This document shows, piece by piece, positions 36,201 through 47,220 of a stretch of DNA of 64,000 bases; position 1 is the first letter of the stretch, and every line of letters begins with the position of its first letter. Under the pieces are notes generated by a model. It searched no databases. It worked only from the letters and a program-made list of their open reading frames with translations, and was not told the DNA's origin. The position numbers were made by a program, and so were the translations under genes. The stretch comes from Spirodela intermedia (Eukaryota > Streptophyta > Magnoliopsida > Alismatales > Araceae), in assembly GCA_902729315.2 (NCBI GenBank), contig LR746271.1, forward strand, positions 67,001 to 131,000, given 5' to 3'.

Positions 36201-39116
36201 GAGACTGGCTTCCAACACGAGTCACAAGTGGGTCTGGGAGGCAGGACCTGCGATCCATCCTTCTCATTTTTTCTGGTCGATTCCCCTCCCTTCTCGAAAG
36301 TCGCTGCGTTCACATGGGTTGGGAGGCGGCTCCTAGCTTTGAAGAAAGGTGGCTTTCACCGAGCAAACGAACACTGCGAACTTCTGTGAAGATTTGAAGT
36401 ATGAGACAGGAAAACGGAACGACGAGGGGGTAAAAAAAATAACTGCAAAAGAAAAGGAAACATGGTGGTGGTCTTTTCTCTGCGATTTGATTGGTACGGA
36501 CTCTCATATTGCAGATGCATAGTGATGGGCTGGCCCTGATTGTCATGGAGCAATGCCGGAGAGAGTCAGGTCGGGTTGATGATCCCACGCTACCATCGTA
36601 GTTCGATGATCAGGTCGGTGATCCCCGGACGAGCAAGGTCCTTCTAGTATCCCATCTGACCTTCCCAACTGGTGCTGTGACTCAAACTGTACATTTGCCT
36701 AGGCAACCTCTTGTCTCCATGACATTCTCTCGGAAGAGAGTGTTCACCGAGCAAGGAAGAATATGTGACTGGTGCCCCGATTTATTTATTGATATTTTTC
36801 AAATCTATTGATTTGTTTATTTAATGTTTGTTCGGGGAAAAGGACCCTCAGTCTAATCGAAAGGGAAACAGTTGCTGTGAGGATCTTTTTCTTTTTCTTT
36901 TTCTTTGAGGCTTAATCTCTTTCTTCTTTGTAACAGAAATTTAGGCACATAATGAGGGCACTTCAGGGTTCCATAATAATTTCTTCTGCGTTTCAAGCAT
37001 TTCTGGGATACAGCGGACTTGCGTCAATCTTCTTGAGGTATGCCTTCTGTGTGTCACGCTGGCCCAATTGAATTTTCTTTCCTTGTTCGAGGGCATCTCT
37101 GTGAGGAGGTTGGTTGCCTGTTCCTGGGCTCTCTGCTCGTAGTTTCGGTTTTTTTTGGAACTGGGAAAGAAGGCGCGGTGATGACGGTTTTTGGTTTTCA
37201 GGTTGATAAATCCTGTCGTGGTGTCCCCGACAATTGCGGCTGTTGGGCTCTCGTTCTTCAGCTACGGCTTTACCCGAGTGGGTGTGTGCCTGGAGATCGG
37301 CATACTGCAGCTGTTGCTCGTCATCGTGTTCTCGCTCGTGAGTGCAGAGAGACTCCACCCTGCCACACCCAATCCCGTCGGCGGGGTTTCCTCGTTTCCG
37401 CTGGAAATTCAACCACCTCCCATCCTAACTAATCCTAATCCTCTCTTGTTGTTGCAGTATCTGCGTAGGGTATCGGTGTTCGGCCACCGGGTGTTCCTCA
37501 TCTACGCGGTGAGTGGAGTACATTCGATCTCATGATCGGCCTTTTCTCCGTTCCTCTCCTTTGTTCTTCTTCGTATGAAGGAAGGAAGGATACCATCTAT
37601 CGGCTGTTAGTTTTTGGTGTTGGGGTGCGTGCATGACTGCGGCGGCGGGCCTTGTGCTGCGAGTTGCAGGTACCCCTGAGCGTGGGGATCACTTGGGCCG
37701 TGGCTTTTCTTCTGACGGAAGTGGGCGCCTACAGCTACAAGGGCTGCGACGCGGACGTGCCCTCGTCGAACGCCGTGTCGGAGTACTGCAGGAGGCACGT
37801 CCCCAGGATGAAGCACTGCCGGGCTGATACCTCCCACGCGTTGAGGTCTTCTCCATGGTTCAGGCTTCCTTATCCGATGCAGTGGGGTACGCCCATCTTC
37901 GACTGGAAGATGGTGCTCGTCATGTGCGTGGCCTCTGTCATAGCCTCCGTCGATTCGGTGAGTTCCTGCTGTTATTCTTCTTCGCACATCTCTCACTGTT
38001 GGGGATGACATCGCTTCGCCATATCTTCTTTCTTTGTTTCTTTTTTGTTGGTGTGTGTTGATCGTTGTTTCTCGCGGGATTCTCTGGCTCTGCTGCAGGT
38101 TGGATCCTACCATGCGTCGTCTCTACTGGTGGCGTCGAGGCCTCCGACCTCTGGCGTCCTTAGCCGAGGGATCGGTCTGGAAGGCATCTCCAGCGTGCTG
38201 GCGGGTATCTGGGGCACCGGAACGGGGTCGACGACACTCACCGAGAACGTCCACACCATAGCCGTCACCAAAATGGGAAGCCGGAGGGCCGTCGAGGTCG
38301 GCGCGGGCATTCTGATACTCTTATCTTTCGTGGGTAATCCCTAATGATCCCTAAGAACCCCCCCTATCTATTCCCTTGTCTGTCTTGTTTGTCGTTTGCC
38401 TTGGAAGAAGAATTTTTCTTCTTCTTCTTCTTCCCCGGCTGAGTCAGTCAGTCAGTCAGGTAGGAGGTGCTGGATTGATGAACGAAGATGCGTGCGTGCA
38501 TGGGTGCAGGGAAGGTCGGGGGATTTATCGCATCGATTCCTGATGTGGTGGTGGCGGCCCTTCTCTGCTTCATGTGGGCGATGCTGGCGGCGCTGGGCCT
38601 GTCCAATCTTCGCTACAGCGAGGCCGGGAGCTCCAGGAACATCATCATCGTCGGGCTCTCTCTGTTCTTCTCGCTGTCGGTGCCGGCTTATTTCCAGCAG
38701 TACGGGACCGTGTCCGGCGCGAACTCGGCGGTGCCCAGCTACTTCCACCCCTACGTCGTGGCGTCCCACGGGCCCTTCCGCACCAGATACGACGGGGTAT
38801 GCTCCTTCGTTTCATCTGATCTCATCTCACGTCATCTCCTTTGCTGAATTCCTCTGAGTTGACCCGGGGGTGCTGGGGTTTTTGGGTTTGGCAGGTCAAC
38901 TACGTGATGAACAGTGTGCTGTCGTTGCACATGGTGGTGGCGTTCCTGATCGCGGTGGTGCTGGACAACACGGTCCCGGGGAGCAAGCAGGAGCGCGGGG
39001 TGTACATATGGTCGGAGCCGGAGGTCGCGAGGCGGGATCCGGCGCTCGCCAGGGACTACCAGCTCCCGTTCAAGGTCGGGAGGCCCTTCCGGTGGGTCAA
39101 GTGGGTGGGGCTCTGA
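33266..39116 (+). CDS. NAT12: Nucleobase-ascorbate transporter 11/12-like (NAT/NCS2 family), 10 exons
   Basis: Exons: 33266-33803, 33945-34042, 34120-34290, 36937-37037, 37202-37337, 37458-37508, 37670-37957, 38099-38333, 38510-38796, 38895-39116. The product is 708 aa, matching NAT12 (about 709 aa) including its long hydrophilic N-terminal extension. That extension is Pro/Lys/Ser-rich with AAMPPASWAKRTGFK near the start and a basic KKRKDSDGEGG segment. About twelve membrane helices follow, with FYGFQHYLSVVGS in the first. The NAT signature ENVHTIAVTK is present in exon 8, as is the conserved C-terminus GSKQERGVY...RWVKWVGL. NCS2 proteins move purines, uracil or ascorbate across membranes; the substrate of the NAT11/12 clade is not settled. 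Intron 3 (34291-36936, 2.6 kb) is far longer than the others and looks expanded by repeats. Confidence 0.95.
34625..34844. repeat. Degenerate triplicated motif inside NAT12-like intron 3
   Basis: Three related segments of about 33 nt at 34625-34657, 34726-34758 and 34812-34844 share the pattern 'ctCAa..gaGGAcc.AGTgttggg'. They are spaced about 100 and 86 nt apart. This looks like a decayed tandem repeat or a fragment of a repetitive element that enlarged this intron. Confidence 0.5.
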
Positions 39117-39151
39117 CGAGCCACCGTGTCTCGGACCTAGTCGGAGCTACT

Positions 39152-39188
<37 letters not shown>

Positions 39189-40150
39189 GGTGGGATCTTT
39201 GGAGGAGGGGGGGAGTGGGGTGGGTCTTGGGGGGGGCGGGGTGGATGAAGGTTTGGTCCGTCGTTTCGCAGTATAACTTTTGTCACGTGATGAATACTCG
39301 ACTCGCCTGTGTTTCGTTTCCCTCTCCGCTCGCTTCCTTCTTGTTCTCTCTGGCTGCGTGTATGCGTACGAAGGTGGGTGGGGCCCAGGGGGGCGCGCTA
39401 TTGATTAAATGGCCAGGCAGACCAGACCAGACGAGATCAGATCTGGATCTCGGTCTAGAGTGGGGCCCACACTGCCATCACGAGCCCCCGGCTTTTTATA
39501 AGGCCGGGCCCGGTGCCCCCCCCCGTCCGCCGTCCCTTCAGCGTCATCGTTGGGATTTTGGCGCTGCCGCTGTTCCGTCTACCCGGATCCATCCTTGCAC
39601 ACCCGGCACGTCTCCGACCGTGTCTGACGGCAATCGGTGATACTTCCCACCCGGAAAAGCGCGGGACAGCGCAGAGGTGACGTGGAAAGGTCTCGACCGG
39701 TGGGGGCCCGTCGCGCTGCCACCCACCAGCGACCCCGCCGAGCGCCCATTTGTCAATCCCTCCCAGATCCCAACGAATGTGGGGCGGCCCCCCGAAAATA
39801 AAAAAGCTGTCGTCACCCCCCATGGGGACCAACCCCGCGCGTGCAAACACGGCGACGGCGTCGACGACGACGGTATCTTTAGTATCTCGTATCATATCTC
39901 GACGACGATGACGCGAGTAATTATGATGAACAATAATGATGGTGATTATCCTTACATCCCAACGAATCCGAGGCAGCGGGCCGGCATGGTAAAGAAAAAC
40001 GACGATGACGACGGCGATCGGTGCAGCAATAATATAATAATAATAATAATAATAATAAATGATGGACCCACCACACCACACCACCCCGCAGCGCCCGCCT
40101 GACTGGTTGGGGTTCTTTCTCCGGGCAACGGCGGAGCCCCCGCGGCGGCG
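39117..40150. other. Convergent intergenic region: NAT12-like and ADT 3' ends
   Basis: About 1 kb between two stop codons that face each other. An (AG)n tract at about 39154-39182 falls in the NAT12-like 3' UTR, and an (AAT)n run is at about 40027-40060. I see no coding exon. The open frames here are low-complexity. Confidence 0.6.
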
Positions 40151-41509
40151 TCAGTGGTCGTCGGCGGCGGGACGGGGGGCGTGCCAGGGGGTCATGTCCA
40201 TGGGGTAGCTGCCGAGGACGCGGAGGAAGGAGGTGAACTCCTGGATCTCGGCGAGGGCGTTCTGCGCCCTGGGCTCCGCCATGGAGGCCTCGAAGTCGAC
40301 GTAGAACATGTACTCGAAGTGCTTGGCGGATCCGCCGAGGTTGGCGTCGTCCACCACGCGGATGGGGCGCCCCCTGTGCGGGCGGCTCTCGATCTTGGTC
40401 AGGCTGATGTCCCGGAAGGCGAAGGCCGACAGCACCTTGAAGAGCACGGATGTGCCCTCCCTGTCGTGCGCGAAGACGATGCTCGTCTTGAAGGGCCGGT
40501 CCGTGCGGGGGATGATCGGCTCCCTCGCCAGCATCACGAACCTCGTCACGTTGCTCGCGTCGTCCTGGATGCCGTCCGCCAGCACCTGAAGCCCGTACAG
40601 CTCCGCCGCCCGCCCCGACGCGATCGCCGCCGTGTCCCGCAGCCCGTTCGCCGCCACGAACTCCGCCGCCCCGGCGGTGTCATCCACTGCCTCCCGGGCC
40701 ACGTTGAGGCCCATCTTGGTCAGCGTGAGCTCGCACTGCGCCAGCGCTTGCGGGTGCGAGAGCACGCGGGTGAGGTACTCGAGGCGGACCCCGGGTAGGG
40801 TGAGCAGGCAGTGGTGAACGGGAAGCTGGACCTCCCCCACGATGTGGAGACGGTGGCGGAGGAGCAGGTCGTAGTTGCGGTGGATGCTGCCGCCCAGGGA
40901 GTTCTCCACGGGGAGAACCGCGCGATCGGCGATCCAGAGCTCAACGGCCTGGAAGGCGACCTCGAACTGGTCGCAGGGGATGGCCTCGCAGCCCGGGTAG
41001 GCCTTGCCGGCGGCCGCCTCGGAATAGGCCCCCGGGACCCCCTGGTACGCCACGCGGAGCTGAGAGCCGTGCATCGGCGCCGGAGAGAGGTCGGCAATGG
41101 TCAGCGGGCGAGGGAGGTTTCGCTGATCGACGGTGGCCACCAGGTCAAGCGTCGTCTCAGAGGACTCGGAGGAGCCGGTGAGAGCCTTGTGATCACCGTT
41201 CACCACCGCCGGCACTGCTGCTGCTGCCGCCGCCGCCGCCGCCGCAGCGCCACCACCGCCATCGCTATTATTCTCCTGGCTGTTGTGGTGGTGGGAGACG
41301 GCGACCTTGCTGGAGAGAATGGAGCAGGAGCTCTGCCAGTCAGAGCGGCTGTTGCCGACGACACCTGGGAAAAATCGCCCGGGGGCGGAGGAGGTCCCCC
41401 CCTCAGGGTGGTGGTGGATGCAGCAGACGCGCCCCGTCCTGGGGACGCAGGGGAAGTGAAAAGGGAGAGGGGGCGATGAAGGGGAGGAGATGGGGGGAGC
41501 CAACACCAT
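40151..41509 (-). CDS. ADT: Arogenate/prephenate dehydratase, plastid, intronless
   Basis: A single exon encodes 452 aa. The enzyme decarboxylates and dehydrates arogenate (or prephenate) to phenylalanine (or phenylpyruvate), the last step of phenylalanine synthesis in plastids. Residues 1 to about 130 are Ser/His/Pro-rich with an Ala run (about 87-98, coded by a GCN repeat) and act as a transit peptide region. The PDT catalytic domain begins at [16 protein letters not shown] and carries [17 protein letters not shown] and the TRF motif (322-324). The ACT regulatory domain follows with ESRP (374-377), part of the phenylalanine-binding site. Lack of introns is usual for ADT3/4/5-type genes, and this copy fits that class. 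Which Arabidopsis member is closest needs a tree. Confidence 0.95.
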   Translation of the reverse strand: MVLAPPISSPSSPPLPFHFPCVPRTGRVCCIHHHPEGGTSSAPGRFFPGVVGNSRSDWQSSCSILSSKVAVSHHHNSQENNSDGGGGAAAAAAAAAAAVPAVVNGDHKALTGSSESSETTLDLVATVDQRNLPRPLTIADLSPAPMHGSQLRVAYQGVPGAYSEAAAGKAYPGCEAIPCDQFEVAFQAVELWIADRAVLPVENSLGGSIHRNYDLLLRHRLHIVGEVQLPVHHCLLTLPGVRLEYLTRVLSHPQALAQCELTLTKMGLNVAREAVDDTAGAAEFVAANGLRDTAAIASGRAAELYGLQVLADGIQDDASNVTRFVMLAREPIIPRTDRPFKTSIVFAHDREGTSVLFKVLSAFAFRDISLTKIESRPHRGRPIRVVDDANLGGSAKHFEYMFYVDFEASMAEPRAQNALAEIQEFTSFLRVLGSYPMDMTPWHAPRPAADDH

Positions 41510-42708
41510 GGTGGCGCCGTATCTGGAAAGAGGAGAGGTCGGATGGAGGAGGGGATCGGGAGGGGCGGGACCGGGCTTTCCTTCCCCTTTCAGGAGAAGA
41601 GGAGGATGTTGCTATCTACCTATATATTATGCAGTCAGTCAGTCAGAGATGTATTATGCAGGCAGCGCCTACCAGAGCCCACAAGGGAAAAGAAAGGTGA
41701 GAAGGACGTTGTCTTCCGCTCTCTGCCTGCTCCGTCTGTATCTCTCCTTCTGCAACTCAGCAAGCTGAGAAGAGGGGATGCTGAAGGTCGGGCTGGGCTC
41801 TTCTTTATCGATGCAGCCGGAGTTGGTCGATGGAGGGGGGGTGGGGAGAGAGACGTCGGTAACTCGGTCAGTCAAGGCGACCGGCGGCACCTACCGTCTG
41901 CCAAGAACCGAGCTGGTCAAAGAGGCCACCTGCCCGCTCGTGTGGGCCGGTCAATGATGGCCATGTGTTGGGCCAACTGGATGTTAGCCCGGACGTGGAG
42001 TTGACGCTCATGTGGGCCGGGTATTATCGGCCTGGCCGCCGAAAGTGGTGGAGGGCCAACCTTGGGAGTAGGCCCAATGAAATCCACGGGGTAGTATTTA
42101 ATTTTATTTTAATTTCCGCGTCGACGGATATATTATTATCTTCCATCGACCCGTGACTCACTGGGGCGTGGAGATCGGGTTACCAGATTGCGCCAAGAAA
42201 CGCCGCCGTGTTTGACACGTGTGAAGGACCTGGTCCTCTCCCTCTCCTCCTGCCAAGGCCGCCTCCGCCACACACGCCGCCAGTCGCAGAGACGCAGAGG
42301 CAGAGGCAGGGAGTAACGCTGTCTGGGTCTCTCGTGAAAAAGAAAAGGGCCAAGTCGCGCCGAGCTTTCTGAGGGTACCGGCCCGGCCCGGAAGCATCCT
42401 AGTCCTCTGATTCTAAATCTCGTAGCACAACCCCCCCCCCCCCGCCCCCCCGCGGGACTCTCTCTCTCTCTCATCACCATCACCCGCCCGCCCCCCCCGC
42501 CTCCTCATCTCTTTCTCTCTCTCCACCTCGCTCACTCGCTCGCCGTCGGCCCGTTCTCCCTGTCGTCAGCGTCTGTTTCCGCCTCATCCTCTCTGTCGCT
42601 CTGTGCTCCGTTCTCCTCCCTTTCCTTCCCTTCCCCCGGGTGGCTCAGCCCGCTACACGAGAAAAACGCGGCAGAACAGCAAGGAAGCTGCAGCGGGGGA
42701 AGGCGACA
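41510..42708. promoter_or_regulatory. Divergent region between ADT and stearoyl-ACP desaturase genes
   Basis: About 1.2 kb between outward-facing start codons. On the ADT side a TATATATTA element lies at 41621-41629, about 112-120 nt upstream of the ADT start and correctly placed for a core promoter. A (CAGT)n run sits just beyond it at about 41634-41646. The desaturase side is strongly C/T-rich with poly-C runs at about 42430-42450 and 42490-42500, without a clear TATA box. Confidence 0.6.
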
Positions 42709-45700
42709 ATGGCACTGAGGGTGTCGCCCCTGACTTTCCCGTCCCGGAGCTGCCGCTGCTCATCTTCCCGCTCGCCCGCGATCAGATCTCACAGGGTTGT
42801 CCTGGCGTCGACCGTGAACACCGCCACTAAGTGAGCTCCGCCTCCCTCCGTCTTTCCTTTCGTAATCTTAAGCTTTCAAATGCGACCGAATCCCAACTTG
42901 GGGCATCTGCGCGAATCCCTGCAGCATATCGTCCATACTAACCTTCATTGCGCCCGCGGTGCTTGCATTCTCCATGGCGTTAGAAGTTCAGATATGGATC
43001 TTCTCGGGTCTTTTATTCCTCTTCTGAGGCGCGATTTTGATTTTTCGCCCCTTGGAGGTTTAGGGCGCACTGTGGGTCGGTGTTCTCGCGTTCCTGCTGA
43101 CTCGCCTGTTCACCATGCATCAGTTTTTCAATGTCTTCCAGCCCTTCGGCCTTTGGGGTTTATCTTATTTGACTCTCAACATTTCTTTGACGATTTCTTA
43201 TCTTCTTAAGAGGCACGAAAGGCATTATTCCCTTGTTATTGCGAGCTCTTCGGTCGGATTTTGCCGCTACAGTCATAGAATCCAAGTTATTGGTCGGTAT
43301 TTCTTCTGCAGGCTATAGTTTCTTCAGATCTGTCACACTTATTTATAGATTTCAGTGTCGTCGGATGCATGCGTCTTGAATTGTCACTGGCGATGCTTAT
43401 TCGACCACCAACAGATCCTGGCAATCCTCCGCTGGAGAGATGATTGAGTTGGCGTGTCGATATGTCTCGTCCTATATGTTGGTCTTGTTGCATGCGATTT
43501 CCTTCGTCCGCATTATTTTCTAAACTATGCGTTCATCGGGTCTGATTCAAGTTGGTGTGGAGGATTCTAGGAAACCATTCAGCCCCCCCCGCGAGGTGCA
43601 CGTCCAGGTCACCCACTCTATGCCACCTCCGAAGATTGAGATTTTCAAGTCGTTGGAAGGTTGGGCAGAAAGCAACATCCTCCCGTATCTGAAGTCTGTG
43701 GAGAGAAATTGGCAGCCACAAGATTTTCTTCCGGATGCTGCTTCTGAGGGATTTTATGACGAAGTCAAGGAGCTCAGAGCACGAGCGATGGAGATCCCAG
43801 ATGACTACTTTGTCTGCTTGGTGGGAGACATGATCACAGAGGAAGCCCTTCCCACGTACCAGACGATGCTCAACACCCTTGATGGTGTGCGAGATGAGAC
43901 AGGTGCGAGCCCCACCTCATGGGCCATTTGGACGAGGGCATGGACTGCCGAAGAGAACAGGCATGGGGACCTTCTAAACAAGTACCTCTATCTTTCGGGG
44001 AGAGTGGACATGAGGCAAATCGAGAAGACGATTCAGTACCTGATCGGGTCAGGAATGGTACGACTTTCTGCTGCATTTATATAGTCTGTTGGTCCTCCAT
44101 TCCTACAGGCATTTCCCTATCTAGCAGTGCAATTTCTGCAGATCAGTCGACAAATTTTGCGTAATCTTCACATACTTTTCTTTACCTGTTCCTTCGATGT
44201 ATAAAATGTGGAATTTTTTGTATAGCTATCTGCCAGGTTGGATGTACCCTGGGTTATGTTCCACTGGGCGAATTTATAAAATGTAGTGCTCTAGTTGTTT
44301 ACGAGACCTTTCCTCATAGAGTTGAAGGCAACCTCGAAAAGAAAGCTCATTCATTTATCTGCCCTCAGTTTTCCATGGGCTCCATTGAAAAGGAAATGCA
44401 CTTATGCCCACTTCTGATTTATTTCTGGACAACTCTGCATGATGTGGGGGTGGCTGGCTGGCTGGCTGGCTGGCTGGAGGACATAGGTTCCCAAGACCGT
44501 GTGCTGAAATGGTCCAATGCCGATTTTCAAGAAGCCTAGTGTTAATCCAATGTCGTCCTGTGTTATCCATGGAAGGGCCTGCTTAGCTTTATATGGGGTG
44601 CCTGTTGCCTCCTTGGATGAATTCTGGCAAGTGGTGGGGAGATGTTTCCCCAGGATTGGCTTTGAATGAGGGTTGAAGACAACATGATCACTTAGCTCGT
44701 GTAGCCTTTTCATTTAGCCATCATGTTGCTTATAGACCGACAAGTAACTTACATTCCAACTCTGAAGGATTTTCAACTAGTGAAGGGGCAATCCAGAGAC
44801 TTGCAAGTGCTATGTGGAAAGAAGGGGAGAAACAACGGAATATTTGTAATGATCGGAAAGCTATTCATTGAGGGACAGATTTATGCCACTTTGATTGCCA
44901 TCGCCTGCAGTCGGCTGAACCCACCCTATCAAATTATTTTCATAATTGCCAATGTTGCGTATATTTATATGCACATATATATGGAATTAAAAGCGTCAAT
45001 GGCTTGACGATACATTTTGTATTTTTTCAACCGATTTTCTCTCTGCCTATCGTCGCATAGTTTTAAAATGGGTCTCCCCCAGCCCTGGAGGGACGGATTA
45101 GGAATCACTGCCGAGATGGTTTTCTGGCGTTTTCTTCGTCACCGAATCTCTGAACACTGTTTGGTCTTTAATTCAGAGCCCCCTGCAGTTTGTTCGAGTT
45201 GAATTTTGGCACTTGGACTGTGATGAACTGCAATTTTTATCACCCTCAGCCTCTCATCTGTTTCTATGATTGTTTTAGGATCCTCGGACCGAGAACAGCC
45301 CGTATCTTGGATTCATTTACACATCTTTCCAGGAACGAGCGACCTTTATTTCCCATGGAAACACCGCCAGACTTGCCAAGGTACATGGAGACCTCAAGCT
45401 GGCGCAGATATGCGGCACGATCGCTGCCGACGAGAAGCGCCACGAGACTGCGTACACCAAGATCGTGGAGAAGCTCTTCGAGATTGACCCAGACGGCACG
45501 GTGCTCGCATTTGCGGACATGATGAAGAAGAAGATCTCAATGCCGGCGCACCTGATGTACGACGGACGCGACGACAACCTGTTCGAGCACTTCTCGGCCG
45601 TTGCCCAGCGGCTAGGCGTCTACACCGCCAAGGATTATGCGGATATTCTCGAGTTCCTGGTCGGGAGATGGAATGTGGAGAGCTTGGACGGTCTGTCCGG

Positions 45701-45839
45701 GGAAGGGAAGAGGGCCCAGGACTTTGTCTGCAGCTTGGCCCCGAGAATCAGGAGGCTGGATGAGAGGGCCCAGAGCAGGGCAAAGCGTGCGGAGCCCGTT
45801 CCTTTCAGTTGGATCTGCGACAGAGAAGTCCAGGTCTGA
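42709..45839 (+). CDS. SAD: Stearoyl-[acyl-carrier-protein] 9-desaturase, plastid, 3 exons
   Basis: Exons: 42709-42830, 43571-44057, 45279-45839. The product is 389 aa, the normal size. This soluble stromal di-iron enzyme puts the first double bond into stearoyl-ACP, using ferredoxin. Exon 1 is a Ser/Arg-rich transit peptide ([12 protein letters not shown]). The mature part starts near [20 protein letters not shown]. The two iron-binding motifs are intact: EENRHG (168-173) and DEKRHE (254-259). The sequence ends [12 protein letters not shown]. The splice from exon 1 (ACT AA) to exon 2 (G AAA CCA) uses the acceptor at 43569-43570. It is preferred over reading through from 43527, because it reproduces the conserved TKKPF junction. 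Intron 2 carries a (GGCT)n run. Confidence 0.95.
44451..44477. repeat. (TGGC)n microsatellite in desaturase intron 2
   Basis: A perfect tetranucleotide run of about 27 bp (six to seven units). It is the only repeat of this type in the window. Confidence 0.9.
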
Positions 45840-47220
45840 GAACGCGCGGAGAGCTACGGAGCCTAGGACAGATTTTCTTTTTCTATTCGGAGTGATTGTT
45901 GCATTGCTACGCCGAGACTGGTTTGATCTGATTGGTGGTGGCGGCTTGTAGAAGCTGTCGTTCGTTGCTGTAGGCCACGTTTAATAATTCTGGTGAGGTC
46001 TGGTGCTTGGGGTTCTTTGCAAGCGAGGGGGCTCGCGTGCTGCTCTGCGTTATGTGCTTGCGCTTGTGATTAATATAACTCCTCCCTGCTTCTTCATCTC
46101 TTACCCTGCTCCGTCGATGGCGGCTGCTCTCCATTCGCCCGGGCGCGGGGGACTGAGCTGTCCTGATCTATCGATCGTTAGCCTGCTCTTCTTCGCACAG
46201 CCCTTGTCGGTAATTAAGAGTTTGAATGGGCGCTGATCGCCGCCGAGGATGACGACGTTGACCGGCGGCGGCGTCAGGACCGTGCGTGATGTTTTCGGGA
46301 GGGGGCCTCCTTATCCCCCCGAGAGAAAATATCCCCGAGTCGCTGACCTTGAGTCTTGTCCATCTTCTGGACTCTTCCCCCCTCCGCCGGGAAAAGGAGG
46401 ATCCCTCTCTGCGTTTGTCCCTCCGGCAGGGTGGACCCTTGACCCACCCGTCTCGGAGTTGACGAGCCCCCTGAAGAAAGATCGGTGGCATCAGAAGAGA
46501 CCTTCGCAGAGGAGGCGCACTTAAATTCCGAAAAAAAAAAGAAAAGGAAATCTGTAGCTCGCTTGATTTTTGTGAATGGCAGACGGATAGACAGATGGAT
46601 TCTGTGAGGTCGCGCATGGGACGTCACGACAGCCGCAAATCGAGGATCGACCGACGGCCTCGGTTTTCCTCCACCGGGTGGACGGGGGGGGGGGCTGGTG
46701 CTCCCTGTCACACCTGCCGGTGGGTTCTGTAATCTCGGTGGGCGCCGCCGGGTGGCCGGCAGGGGAGGGGTGGCTTTTCTGTAATACCTCCCAGTGGGTT
46801 CTGAGTAATCTCGATGGGCGCCGCCGGGTGCTGTGTTTCTGATCCCCCGGCGGCTTGATAACGGCTTGGCGGGCCGAGAAGGGAGGGAGGGCCCGAGGTT
46901 TAACCGTACCTGTGGCTTCTGGGTCGCTCGTGTTGACCTTCTGCGTTCGTAATATCTCCCGGCAGCTCCACTCGCTCTCGCTGGTATATAGAAACGTAAT
47001 GATGAATCATCAGACCCCATTAAAAGAAACGATCTTCTATTTCTCAGAAAATCGTGACTAAGAGGAAGACGGGACGCGAATCTCTCTCTCCTCTCTCGAT
47101 CGTCCGAGCATAAATAAAAGGGCACCCCACCCACCCCAACCAGACCATATTCCTAAAGGCGTCCTCTTTTTCTCCGTCGCGTCTCCCCTTCCACGGCCTT
47201 CGTCCCTCAGCGGCGTGAAG
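45840..47220. other. Intergenic region: desaturase 3' end and aldolase promoter
   Basis: About 1.4 kb between two plus-strand genes. It contains an imperfect direct duplication (46713-46754 and 46787-46830). A TATA-like 'ataaataaaag' at about 47110-47120 lies about 100 nt before the aldolase start. Open frames on both strands (for example 46274-47134 minus) have no recognisable motif, are Pro/Arg-rich, and are rejected as genes. Confidence 0.6.
46713..46830. repeat. Imperfect tandem duplication of about 43 bp upstream of the aldolase gene
   Basis: Copy 1 (46713-46754) and copy 2 (46787-46830) share 'gtgggttctg', 'taatctcg' and 'tgggcgccgccgggtg', with a few substitutions and a 2-nt insertion. 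The spacer is 32 bp. The repeat falls about 400-500 bp before the aldolase start, within likely promoter DNA. Confidence 0.8.

Noticed and set aside
40154-41479. Plus-strand open frames (214 and 222 codons)
   Set aside because: Antisense shadows of the arogenate dehydratase exon.
46274-47134. Minus-strand open frame of 286 codons upstream of the aldolase gene
   Set aside because: Low-complexity, no recognised domain, and it spans the duplicated promoter segment and the TATA-like element of the aldolase gene.
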